NCBI RefSeq assembly: GCF_011764545.1
Contig: NZ_AP022870.1
Span: 9,244,001 to 9,308,000, forward strand
Length of the DNA: 64,000 nucleotides
Reading direction: 5' to 3'
Source of the DNA: Phytohabitans flavus
Lineage (GTDB): Bacteria > Actinomycetota > Actinomycetes > Mycobacteriales > Micromonosporaceae
Part shown: positions 44,108 to 51,427 of the stretch, in pieces
How the letters are laid out: each line of letters opens with the position of its first letter
How positions within the stretch are numbered: the first letter of the stretch is position 1
Program-made: the position numbers and the translations under genes
The notes under the pieces: model-generated
The model's input: only the letters and a program-made list of their open reading frames with translations
Database searches by the model: none
Told to the model about the DNA's origin: nothing

Positions 44108-44180
44108 ATTCGGGCTACCGCGACGTCCGCGGTGGTCCGGACCGCTGCTCCCGCGGCCTCACCCTCCGCGCTTCACGACC
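44108..44180 (+). repeat. dispersed repeat, copy B
   Basis: Full 73-base copy starting ATTCGGGCTACCGCGACGTC. It nearly equals copy A 9.2 kb away and contains the small hairpin CCGCG-ACGTC-CGCGG. The sequence just 5' (AATTCCAAGAG) is also partly shared with copies A and D, so the real unit may be somewhat longer. Confidence 0.8.
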
Positions 44181-44220
44181 CATCCCGCTCCCGCGCCGGA
44201 TAGGCGGGCGATCGATAGAT

Positions 44221-44261
44221 CGCGGCTGCTGCCGCCGCAGCCTCACCCCCCGCGCTCCACA
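44221..44261 (+). repeat. dispersed repeat, copy E (diverged fragment)
   Basis: CGGCTGCTGCCGCCGCAGCC followed by TCACCCCCCGCGCTCCAC resembles the second half of the unit (GACCGCTGCTCCCGCGGCCT...). Similarity is lower than for the other copies and could partly reflect base composition. Confidence 0.4.
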
Positions 44262-44278
44262 CCCAGCACGACCCCGAG

Positions 44279-44516
44279 CTTTGTGAACGTTTCCCGCTGC
44301 TGGGGAGCCGTTCGCGTAATTCCTCGTGGGAGGTTGTCAAGCCCGCCTTGCGGCTGCACCAATGCCACGAAAGGGACTTCTTATCTAACGGAGGCCTTTG
44401 ATTGGCACTCCAAAATGCCCGACTTACGCCAGACGCGCCGGAAGGTCCAGCAGCTTGACCCGCCTCGACAGCGAATTACGCGAACGGCTCTGGGGCAACG
44501 GGAAACGTTCACAAAG
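44279..44516. repeat. 238-bp element with 44-bp terminal inverted repeats
   Basis: The left arm (44279-44322) and right arm (44473-44516) are inverted copies. Each has two perfectly matching 18-base blocks, CTTTGTGAACGTTTCCCG and GAGCCGTTCGCGTAATTC, separated by eight unmatched bases. The 150-base interior has no gene. I see no target-site duplication at the edges. It may be a non-autonomous transposable element, a decayed insertion sequence, or a symmetric protein-binding locus. Confidence 0.7.
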
Positions 44517-44605
44517 GCTGGAACCGCGCGGCCTTGCGGCCTCGGCAGGTCAGGGTGCGGTAGATCAGGCGAATGCGGTCGCCGGGCCGCTAGCGGCTGC
44601 TGGAT

Positions 44606-44647
44606 CTAGTCGACTTCCTGTCGTCAGGGCGGCAGAAAGTCGACTAG
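44606..44647. terminator. strong hairpin of unknown role
   Basis: CTAGTCGACTT and AAGTCGACTAG form a perfect 11-bp stem that extends further with one mismatch (CTG/CAG). The loop is about 20 bases. It may end the minus-strand leuE transcript (whose stop is 155 bases away, perhaps too far) or belong to the repeat cluster. Confidence 0.35.
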
Positions 44648-44701
44648 GGCCCATCGCCGGTCTGCCGGCGTCCGCCGGGCGGGGTGGGTTGTGAACAGCG
44701 G

Positions 44702-44757
44702 TGGGTGAGGCCGCGGGAGCAGCGGTCTGGACCACCGCGGACGTCGCGGTAGCTCAA
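44702..44757 (-). repeat. dispersed repeat, copy D (reverse orientation)
   Basis: On the minus strand it reads ATTGAGCTACCGCGACGTCC then GCGGTGGTCCAGACCGCTGC and TCCCGCGGCCTCACC, matching copies A and B over about 56 bases with a few changes. Its 5' flank (CAATTTCAAGCCAAAG) resembles the flank of copy B. Confidence 0.75.
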
Positions 44758-44801
44758 TCTTTGGCTTGAAATTGTTTGCGGCGCCCCCGCCGGACGCTGG
44801 C

Positions 44802-45440
44802 TCAGCCGGTGGCGAGCTTGAGGCCGAAGCCGAGGAAGATCGTGCCGGCGGCGGTCGTGGCGCCGGCGGCCAAGCGGCGGCGGCGCCGGAACTGGGCGGC
44901 CAGAGCCGTGCCGGCGAAGATGAGCAGCGTCAGGTACAGCGCGCTCGCCAGCTGCGCGATCAGGCCCAGCAGGAGGAACGACAGGGCCGGGTACGCGTAC
45001 GACGGGTCGACGAACTGGATGAAGAACGAGATGAAGAACAGGATCGCCTTCGGGTTGAGCAGGCTGATCACGGCGGCCCGGCGGAAGGGGTTGAACGCCG
45101 GCTCCGCCGCGGCCGTGGGCGCGGCGGTCCGCGACGGCGAGCGCCAGCGGCGCCAGGCGCCACGGAGCATCTGCACGCCGACGTAGCCCAGGTAGACCGC
45201 ACCCGCGTACTTGATGGCGAGGAAGACCGGCGGGTACGCCTTCAGGAGGGATGCGACGCCCGCGGCCGAGAGCACCATGAGCACCGTGTCGCCCAGGAAG
45301 ACGCCCGCAGCTGCCTTGTAGCCGGACGCCACGCCGCGCCGGGCCGCCGTCGACAGCACGAAGAGCGAGTTGGGCCCGGGCAGCAGGATGATGGCGACGG
45401 TGCCCAGCACGTACGTCCAGATGTCGGTGATCCCCAGCAC
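44802..45440 (-). CDS. LysE/RhtB-family amino-acid exporter (LeuE-like)
   Basis: Inner-membrane efflux protein of 212 residues with six hydrophobic segments. The N-terminal TYVLGTVAIILLPGPNSLFV contains the PGPN signature of the LysE/RhtB family, followed by ARRGVASGYKAAAGVFLGDT. Residues 135-170 (RRAAVISLLNPKAILFFISF) carry the conserved NPK motif. Similarity in the first half is closest to leucine exporter LeuE. GTG start with GAGGA eight bases upstream. It follows the PNPOx-GNAT fusion gene by 10 bases on the same strand and is probably co-transcribed with it. Confidence 0.85.
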   Translation of the reverse strand: MLGITDIWTYVLGTVAIILLPGPNSLFVLSTAARRGVASGYKAAAGVFLGDTVLMVLSAAGVASLLKAYPPVFLAIKYAGAVYLGYVGVQMLRGAWRRWRSPSRTAAPTAAAEPAFNPFRRAAVISLLNPKAILFFISFFIQFVDPSYAYPALSFLLLGLIAQLASALYLTLLIFAGTALAAQFRRRRRLAAGATTAAGTIFLGFGLKLATG

Positions 45441-45450
45441 GCCGCCATCC

Positions 45451-46695
45451 TCACCCGACCACCGCTGGCGCGCGAAGCTTTTTCCGCAGCTCAAGGTGTG
45501 CCGCTGGCCACTCGTCGACGGTCATCGCGTACTGAACCGTGTCGTACCAGGCGCCGTCGGCCCGCAGCCGGTGCTTCCGCAGCACCCCCTCGCGGCGCGC
45601 GCCGAGGCGCTCGATGGCGGCTTGCGAGCGTTCGTTGCGGGTGTCGGTGTGCCACACCACCCGCACCGCGCCCAGCTCCTCGAACGCCCGGGTGAGCAGC
45701 ATCAGCTTCGCCTCGGTGTTGACCCCCGTGCGCCAACAGCGGCGGCTCAGGAAGGTGTGGCCGATGCCGAGCGAGCGCTTCGCCTCTTTCACCTCGTAGT
45801 ACGACGTTGTGCCGATCACCGTGCCGGTCGCCGCGTCGCGCTGGACCCAGGGCACCCGCCCGCCGTCGTGATGCGAGCGCAGCGCGTCGGCGACGAACTC
45901 GGCCATCGCGTCGCGGTCGGCCGGCTGGCCGCTCGTGAGGTACTGCCACACCTCGGGGTCGCGGGTGGCGGCGAAGAGCTCGTCGACGTGCGCCATGTCG
46001 AGCGGCTCGAGGATGACGTGGGCGCCGTACATCGGCTCGGGCGTCAGCCAGGGGGAGCGGGGCGGCCGCAGGTAATGCGGCACCGGGACGGTCACGCCGG
46101 CGTCCGGCTCGGGCATGCCGGGCACGAGGCGCAGGGGCACCACTCCCGCCCAGTACGGCAAAGTGAGGTCCTCCTCGTCCTCGATGACACCGCCGGCCCG
46201 CGCCTTTACCGAGACCTCGTGCAGCGGGAGCGCCAGCACGGCGGTCTCGGCGAGCTCCTTGCGGGACGGCGGGCGGGTCTGCGTCGAGCGACCGCGCCCG
46301 ATCTTGTCGATCAGTGCATTGAGGGCGGTGCGCTTTTCCTCCTCGCCGGTGACGAGCCGCGCCACGCCGTGCGCGACCGCCGAGCGGTAGTTGGCACTGT
46401 GGTGGAGCTGCGAGCGGGCCAGCACCAGGGCGTCGAGCTGGGTGACCACGACGCTCACCCGCAGGCCGGCGTCGGCCCGCGCGGCGAGCAGTGGCCGGCT
46501 GCCGGTGGAGCCGTGTAGGTAGAGCGTCTCGCCGACCCGCACGTGCAATGTGGGCAGCACGCGCGGCTCACCGTCCACAGTGAACGCGAACGCGCAGTGG
46601 TAAGCCTCGTCGAGGATGGCGTGCGCGGTGGCGCGCTCGTAGGACATCCGCTCGCGACTCCGGTTGGCGGTGGTCCGCTCCGTCTGCTGGTACAC
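45451..46695 (-). CDS. fusion of a PNPOx-like flavin-binding domain and a GNAT acetyltransferase
   Basis: A 414-residue two-domain protein. Residues about 15-215 are a split-barrel of the pyridoxamine-phosphate-oxidase-like superfamily (ILDEAYHCAFAFTVDGEPRV, TLYLHGSTGSRPLLAARADA, SQLHHSANYRSAVAHGVARL). Residues about 230-400 are a GNAT N-acetyltransferase of the ribosomal-protein/RimJ style (HVILEPLDMAHVDELFAATR, GTTSYYEVKEAKRSLGIGHT, HTDTRNERSQAAIERLGARR). The fusion is in frame with no sign of error. GTG start with GGGAGG eight bases upstream. Divergent from a MocR regulator across 43 bases, so the regulator probably controls it; a redox or amino-group modification role is possible but unproven. 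Confidence 0.82.
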   Translation of the reverse strand: MYQQTERTTANRSRERMSYERATAHAILDEAYHCAFAFTVDGEPRVLPTLHVRVGETLYLHGSTGSRPLLAARADAGLRVSVVVTQLDALVLARSQLHHSANYRSAVAHGVARLVTGEEEKRTALNALIDKIGRGRSTQTRPPSRKELAETAVLALPLHEVSVKARAGGVIEDEEDLTLPYWAGVVPLRLVPGMPEPDAGVTVPVPHYLRPPRSPWLTPEPMYGAHVILEPLDMAHVDELFAATRDPEVWQYLTSGQPADRDAMAEFVADALRSHHDGGRVPWVQRDAATGTVIGTTSYYEVKEAKRSLGIGHTFLSRRCWRTGVNTEAKLMLLTRAFEELGAVRVVWHTDTRNERSQAAIERLGARREGVLRKHRLRADGAWYDTVQYAMTVDEWPAAHLELRKKLRAPAVVG

Positions 46696-46725
46696 CCCGA
46701 CATCCTCCCGCTCGCCACGTTTGTT

Positions 46726-46740
46726 ACAGTACAAAACTGT
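46726..46740. promoter_or_regulatory. inverted repeat between mocR and the PNPOx-GNAT gene
   Basis: ACAGT-ACAAA-ACTGT is a perfect 5-bp inverted repeat with a 5-base spacer. TACAGT, beginning one base earlier, also fits a -10 element eight bases before the mocR GTG. CAGTACA recurs just downstream (46749), giving the direct-repeat pattern that MocR regulators often use. Confidence 0.5.
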
Positions 46741-48087
46741 GACTGTGCCAGTACATTATCAGATCAGTGGTGCCACGTCAGCCGAGATTTCGTCCAGCGT
46801 GGAGGCTGGCGTGCGCACGGGCGAGCTGCCCTCCGGGGCGCCGCTGCCTGCCGTGCGGGCGCTGGCGGACGAGCTCGGCGTGAGCCCGGGGACGGTCGCG
46901 AAGGCGTACCAGGTGCTCCGCCAGCGCGGCGTGATCGAGACCGCCGGTCGCAACGGCACGCGGATCCGCCCCCGCCCGCCGGTCACCGCCACGCGCGCCG
47001 CGTTGCGCCCGGCCGTGCCGCCGGGTGCGCTCGACCTCTCCTCGGGGGAGCCCGACTACGACCTGCTGCCACCGCTGGGTCCGCACCTCGCCGCGCTGTC
47101 CGAGCGGGCCGCGCGACCCACGGCGTACGCGGAGGCTGGTGTCCTGCCCGACCTGGCCGAGCTGGTCCGCGTGCGGCTCGCCGCCGACGGGGTGGACGCG
47201 CCGGCGGTCACCATGACCGCTGGCGCGCTGGACGGGGCCGAGCGGCTGCTCACCGCACACCTGCGCCCGGGAGACGCGGTGGCGGTCGAGGACCCCGGCT
47301 GGTCCAACCTCCTGGACCTCGTGGCCGCGCTGGGGTTGCGCGCGGTGCCGGTACCCGTGGATGGCGAGGGGCCGACGCCGCACGGCCTGCGCACGGCGCT
47401 CGCGGCGGGCGCCCGGGCCGTGGTCGTGACCACCCGCGCGCACAACCCGACGGGCGCCTACGTCACCGCGGCCCGGGCGGCCGAGCTGCGCGAGGTGCTC
47501 GCCGGTCAGGACGGGGTGCTGCTGATCGAGGACGACCACGCCGGCGAGCTCTCAGCCGTACAGCTGCATCCGCTGGCTGGTGCGACGCGGAGCTGGGCCT
47601 TCCTCCGCTCCGCCTCCAAGCCCTACGGTCCGGACCTGCGCCTCGCCGCCCTCGGCGGCGACGAGGCGACGGTGGCACGGGTCGCCGGCCGCATGCGGCT
47701 CGGCGCCGGGTGGGTCTCCACGCTGCTCCAGCGGCTGGCCATGGGGCTGTGGCGCGACCCGGCCGTCGCGGCCGGGTGGTCGCGGCGGGCCGCAGCTACG
47801 ACCGCCGCCGCGACGCCTTCCTCGCCGCGCTCGCCGAGCGCGGGGTGACCGCGTACGGGCGCAGCGGCATCAACGTCTGGATCCCCGTCGCCGACGAGAC
47901 GCGTGCGGTCACTACCCTCCGTGACGCGGGGTACGCGGTGGCGCCCGGCGCGCTATACCGGCAGGCCACGCCGCCCGGCGTCCGGATCACGATCAGCCCA
48001 CTGGCCGAGTCGGACATTTCGCCACTTGCGGACGCGGTGGCCGCCGCCGCATCGTCCCCACCCGAATGGGGTAGAACAGTGCGGTGA
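46739..48087 (+). CDS. MocR-type regulator (GntR domain fused to PLP aminotransferase), frameshifted as sequenced
   Basis: Transcription factor of the MocR/PdxR class, 449 residues after correction. The N-terminal GntR winged helix (about 5-75) reads SVEAGVRTGELPSGAPLPAV and LADELGVSPGTVAKAYQVLR. The rest is a fold-type I aminotransferase domain (LDLSSGEPDYDLLPP, EDPGWSNLLDLV, TTRAHNPTGAYVTAARAAEL, LIEDDHAGELS) with RSASKPYGPDLR supplying the PLP lysine. The frame breaks after DPAVAAG; one extra G in the run 47774-47776 continues as VVAAGRSYDRRRDAFLAALA to the normal end. Probably leaderless at GTG 46739. Divergent position suggests it controls the PNPOx-GNAT gene. Confidence 0.85.
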
Positions 48088-48730
48088 CGACAGCGCAGGA
48101 GTTCGTCCCGGACAATTTCCGTACGCTCGACGAGCTGAAGGCGGCCGCCCCTCGTGCAAGGGCTGTGAGCTCTACCAGGACGCCACACAGGTGGTATTCG
48201 GCCGGGGTGACGCGCACGCGCGCGTGGTCTTCGTGGGTGAGCAGCCGGGCGACATCGAGGACCAGAAGGGCCTGCCCTTCGTGGGGCCGGCCGGTCACCT
48301 GCTGCGCCGCGCGGTCGACGAGGCCGGCATCGATCCGGCCCACATCTACATCACCAACGCGGTCAAGCACTTCCGCTTCGAGATGCGGGGCAAGCGCCGC
48401 CTCCACAAGACACCCGATCGGGTACACATCGAGGCGTGCCGGCCGTGGCTTGTGGGGGAGTTCGCGCTGCTGCATCCGGAGGTCGTGGTGCCGCTCGGCG
48501 CGACCGCGGCCAAGGCTCTGCTCGGCCCCACGTTCCGGGTGACGCAGCAGCGCGGTCGGGTGTTGCAGTGGCCGGCCACGGCGCAGCGCCCCGAGGACTT
48601 CCCGGTGGAGCCGGCGAAGCTCGTCGCCACCATCCACCCGTCGGCCGTCCTGCGGGCCGACGACCGGGACATCGCGTTCGACAGCCTTGTCGCGGACTTG
48701 CGGGTGGTCGCTCGGGTCCTGCGACACTGA
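48084..48730 (+). CDS. UdgX-type uracil-DNA glycosylase, frameshifted as sequenced
   Basis: Iron-sulfur uracil-DNA glycosylase superfamily protein, 215 residues after correction. Motifs are GEQPGDIEDQKGLPFVGPAG (motif A), ITNAVKHFRFEMRGKRRLH with the KRRxH insertion that marks UdgX, VPLGATAAKALLG, and IHPSAVLRA. In characterised UdgX the His of KRRxH becomes covalently joined to the uracil-containing DNA, so this protein may trap rather than release its substrate. Cysteines (CKGC region near residue 24, EACRPW later) fit the cluster ligands. One extra C in the run 48148-48151 joins ELKAAAPS to CKGCELY. GTG start overlapping the mocR end. Confidence 0.85.
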
Positions 48731-48734
48731 CCTC

Positions 48735-49877
48735 ATGGAGCAGCAGCTGTACGAGGCGGTCCACGAGGACTTTCGCGGGCTGTGCCGGGAGTTCCTGGCC
48801 CGCGAGGCGATGCCCTATCACGAGGCGTGGGAGAAGGATGGCATCGTCGACCGCGAGGTCTGGCGCAAGGCCGGCGCCGCCGGGCTGCTGGGGATGGACG
48901 TCGACGAGGAGTACGGCGGGGGCGGGCAGCGCGACTTCCGCTTCAACGCGGTGCTTGTCGAGGAGGTCGTGGCCTCCGGCTGTGCCGGCCTCGGCTTCGG
49001 GCTGCACAACGACGTCGTCGCGCCGTACCTGACCGACCTCACCACCGAGGACCAGCGCAAGCGGTGGCTGCCCGGCTTCTGCTCCGGCGACCTCGTCACC
49101 GCGATCGCGATGAGCGAGCCGGGCGCCGGTTCCGACCTGGCCGGCGTGCGTACCTCCGCGGTGCGCGACGGCGACTCGTACGTCCTCAATGGGCAGAAGA
49201 CGTTCATCACCAACGGCGAGATGGCCGACCTGGTGGTTGTCGTCGCCAAGACCACGCCGGACCAGGGCGCCCACGGCCTGAGCTTGGTCGCGGTGGAGCG
49301 GGGTACGCCCGGGTTCTCCCGGGGCCGCCGCCTGGAGAAGGTGGGCATGAAGGCCAACGACACGGCCGAGCTCTTCTTCGACGACTGCCGCGTGCCGGCC
49401 GACAACCTCATCGGCACCGAAAACCACGGCTTCTACCACCTCATGGCCAACCTGCCCCGCGAGCGGCTGGGCATCGCGGTGGCGGCGGTCGCCGTCTGCG
49501 AGCGGCTGCTGGCCATCACGCTGGAGTACGCGCGCAGCCGCGAGGCGTTCGGCCGGCCGATCGGGAAGTTCCAGCACAACCGCTTCCTGCTCGCCGAGCT
49601 CGACACCGAGGTGACGATCGCGCGGACGTTCCTCAACCACTGCGTGCGGGAGTACAACGCGGGGCGGCTCACCGTGGTCGACGCGGCCAAGGCGAAGTGG
49701 TGGACCACCGAGCTACAGAACCGGGTGGCCGACCGGTGCGTCCAGTTGCACGGCGGCTATGGCTACATGCTGGAGTACCCGGTCGCCAAGGCCTGGCTGA
49801 ACAGCCGCGTACAGACCATCTACGGCGGTACGACGGAGATCATGAAAGAGATCATCGGGCGCGGCCTGGGACTGTAA
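48735..49877 (+). CDS. acyl-CoA dehydrogenase
   Basis: FAD-dependent acyl-CoA dehydrogenase, 380 residues, oxidising a CoA thioester to the 2,3-enoyl form and passing electrons to ETF. It has the three usual domains: N-terminal helices (with EEYGGGGQRDFRFNAVL), the middle beta-barrel (AIAMSEPGAGSDLAGVRTSA, NGQKTFITNGEMADL) and the C-terminal helical domain (YARSREAFGRPIGKFQHNRF, QLHGGYGYMLEYPVAKAWLN). The catalytic Glu lies in IYGGTTEIMKEIIGRGLGL near the end. The chain-length class is not certain. ATG start five bases after udgX, on one transcript with it perhaps by read-through. Confidence 0.9.
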   Translation: MEQQLYEAVHEDFRGLCREFLAREAMPYHEAWEKDGIVDREVWRKAGAAGLLGMDVDEEYGGGGQRDFRFNAVLVEEVVASGCAGLGFGLHNDVVAPYLTDLTTEDQRKRWLPGFCSGDLVTAIAMSEPGAGSDLAGVRTSAVRDGDSYVLNGQKTFITNGEMADLVVVVAKTTPDQGAHGLSLVAVERGTPGFSRGRRLEKVGMKANDTAELFFDDCRVPADNLIGTENHGFYHLMANLPRERLGIAVAAVAVCERLLAITLEYARSREAFGRPIGKFQHNRFLLAELDTEVTIARTFLNHCVREYNAGRLTVVDAAKAKWWTTELQNRVADRCVQLHGGYGYMLEYPVAKAWLNSRVQTIYGGTTEIMKEIIGRGLGL

Positions 49878-49937
49878 TCCGGCCCGCCCGGCGAGTCGCG
49901 CTAGGGTGGCGGTCTCGTCTTTTGGAGGGTTTGAAGG

Positions 49938-50138
49938 GTGCGGCTCACGGACTTCTGGGCGCGGATGGAGCAGGCGTTCGGCCCGGCGTACGCGGCCAGC
50001 CTCGCCTCCGACCAAGTGCTGACCCAGCTCGACGGCCGGACCATCCGGGAGGCGCTCGACGCCGGCACCCCGACGGTGGTCGTGTGGCGGGCGGTGGTGG
50101 CCGCGTACCCCGATCGGGTGCCCACCCGGCTCCGCTGA
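49938..50138 (+). CDS. DUF3046 small protein
   Basis: A 66-residue protein of the DUF3046 family, almost always found just upstream of recA in actinobacteria. It begins MRLTDFWARMEQAFGPAYAA and ends WRAVVAAYPDRVPTRLR, with the typical LDGRTIREALDAGT centre. Function is unknown. GTG start with GGAGG about ten bases upstream. The recA control region follows immediately. Confidence 0.85.
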   Translation: MRLTDFWARMEQAFGPAYAASLASDQVLTQLDGRTIREALDAGTPTVVVWRAVVAAYPDRVPTRLR

Positions 50139-50208
50139 GTGTCGTTTCAACTTCGTTCGGTGACTGTCGGAATAACGGACGCTTTGTGTGGCGTGTTAGG
50201 CCTTGCGT

Positions 50209-50222
50209 CGTACAGGTGTTCG
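50209..50222. promoter_or_regulatory. LexA-type SOS box upstream of recA
   Basis: CGTAC-AGGT-GTTCG matches the actinobacterial SOS box CGAAC-N4-GTTCG with a single change in the left half. It sits about 145 bases before the recA start, within the 227-base gap after DUF3046. Confidence 0.55.
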
Positions 50223-50276
50223 GCTATTGTCCACAGCTGGGTGCTTGTCCACAGGCTGCGGCTCGTCGGCTGTTTT

Positions 50277-50297
50277 CTGTCGGACCCAGCGCCTAGC
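50277..50297 (+). promoter_or_regulatory. PafBC-type (RecA-NDp) damage promoter of recA
   Basis: CTGTCGGACC followed by CAGCGCCTAGC resembles the PafBC-dependent motif TTGTCRGTG-N-C... with TAG near its 3' end. The TAG is one base too close; a missing base in the CCC run at 50284-50287 would restore the spacing, consistent with other missing G/C bases in this window. The downstream position, nearer to recA than the SOS box, is the usual arrangement. Confidence 0.45.
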
Positions 50298-50365
50298 GTG
50301 TCCGCGTGACGAGAAGCTCTTCGGCGAAGACGCCCGCGAAGGCGGCGAATGTAGGGGTGGCGGCA

Positions 50366-51416
50366 ATGGGGCAGCAGGAACACCTGACCGAGAAAAGGCG
50401 CTCGACCTCGCTCTAGCGCAGATCGACAAGCAGTTCGGCAAGGGCTCGGTCATGCGGCTGGGCGAGCGCCCGGTCATCCAGACCGCGATCATCCCGACCG
50501 GCTCGATCGCCCTCGACGTGGCCCTCGGCGTGGGTGGCCTGCCCCGCGGCCGGGTGGTGGAGATCTACGGCCCGGAGTCGTCCGGTAAGACCACTGTCGC
50601 GCTGCACGCGGTGGCCAATGCCCAGCGTGCCGGCGGTATCGCCGCGTTCATCGACGCGGAGCACGCGCTCGACCCGGAGTACGCGAAGGCGCTCGGCGTC
50701 GACACCGACCAGCTGCTCGTCTCCCAGCCCGACACCGGTGAGCAGGCGCTGGAGATCGCCGACATGCTGGTCCGCTCCGGCGCGCTCGACATCATCGTCA
50801 TCGACTCGGTGGCCGCGCTCGTGCCGCGCGCCGAGATCGAGGGCGAGATGGGCGACAGCCACGTCGGCCTCCAGGCCCGCCTGATGAGCCAGGCGCTGCG
50901 GAAGATCACCGGTATCCTCAACAACTCCGGCACGACCGCCATCTTCATCAACCAGCTCCGCGAGAAGATCGGCGTCATGTTCGGCTCGCCGGAGACCACG
51001 ACGGGTGGCCGCGCGCTCAAGTTCTACGCCTCGGTCCGCCTCGACGTGCGGCGCATCGAGAGCCTCAAGGACGGCACCGACGTGGTGGGTAACCGCACCC
51101 GCGTCAAGGTCGTGAAAAACAAGGTGGCCGCGCCGTTCAAGCAGGCCGAGTTCGACATCATGTATGGCAAGGGCATCTCCCGCGAGGGCTCGCTCATCGA
51201 CGTCGGCGTCGAGCAGAGCATCATCCGCAAGTCCGGTGCGTGGTACACGTACGACGGCGACCAGCTCGGCCAGGGCAAGGAAAAGGCGCGCGAGTTCCTG
51301 AAGGAAAACCCGGACGTGGCCGCCGAGATCGAGAAGAAGATCCTCGAAAAGCTCGGCGTCGGGCAGGGCGCCAGCGACGAGGCCGGCGGGGTCGAGCTGC
51401 CCCGGTCGACTTCTGA
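50366..51416 (+). CDS. recA: DNA recombinase RecA, frameshifted at both ends as sequenced
   Basis: Recombinase that coats single-stranded DNA, exchanges strands and triggers the SOS response. About 350 residues after correction, the normal length. Walker A GPESSGKTT, Walker B LDIIVIDSVAALVPR, loop L2 INQLREKIGVMFGSPETTTG and the C-terminal EKKILEKLGV are intact. The natural start is the ATG 50366 (AGGGG eight bases upstream; GTG 50357 also possible) in another frame; one extra G in 50368-50371 gives AAGTPDREKALDLALAQIDK. The natural end needs one extra C in 51400-51403, giving ELPPVDF and the stop at 51414-51416. As written, the frame runs on into recX and falsely suggests a fusion. Confidence 0.92.
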
Positions 51417-51427
51417 TCCGGCCCGCC

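Larger units (their letters stand above)
43986..44801. other. repeat-rich gene-free region at the right edge of the arabinose island
   Basis: About 816 bases with no credible gene on either strand. It contains dispersed-repeat copies B and E, a 238-base inverted-repeat element (44279-44516), a strong hairpin (44606-44647) and copy D in reverse orientation. Open frames here are short and their peptides come from repeat sequence. Confidence 0.7.

Noticed and set aside
44606..44647. Phage attachment site or tRNA fragment at the hairpin
   Set aside because: The stem lacks tRNA features and no integrase or matching second site is present; a plain hairpin is all that can be supported.
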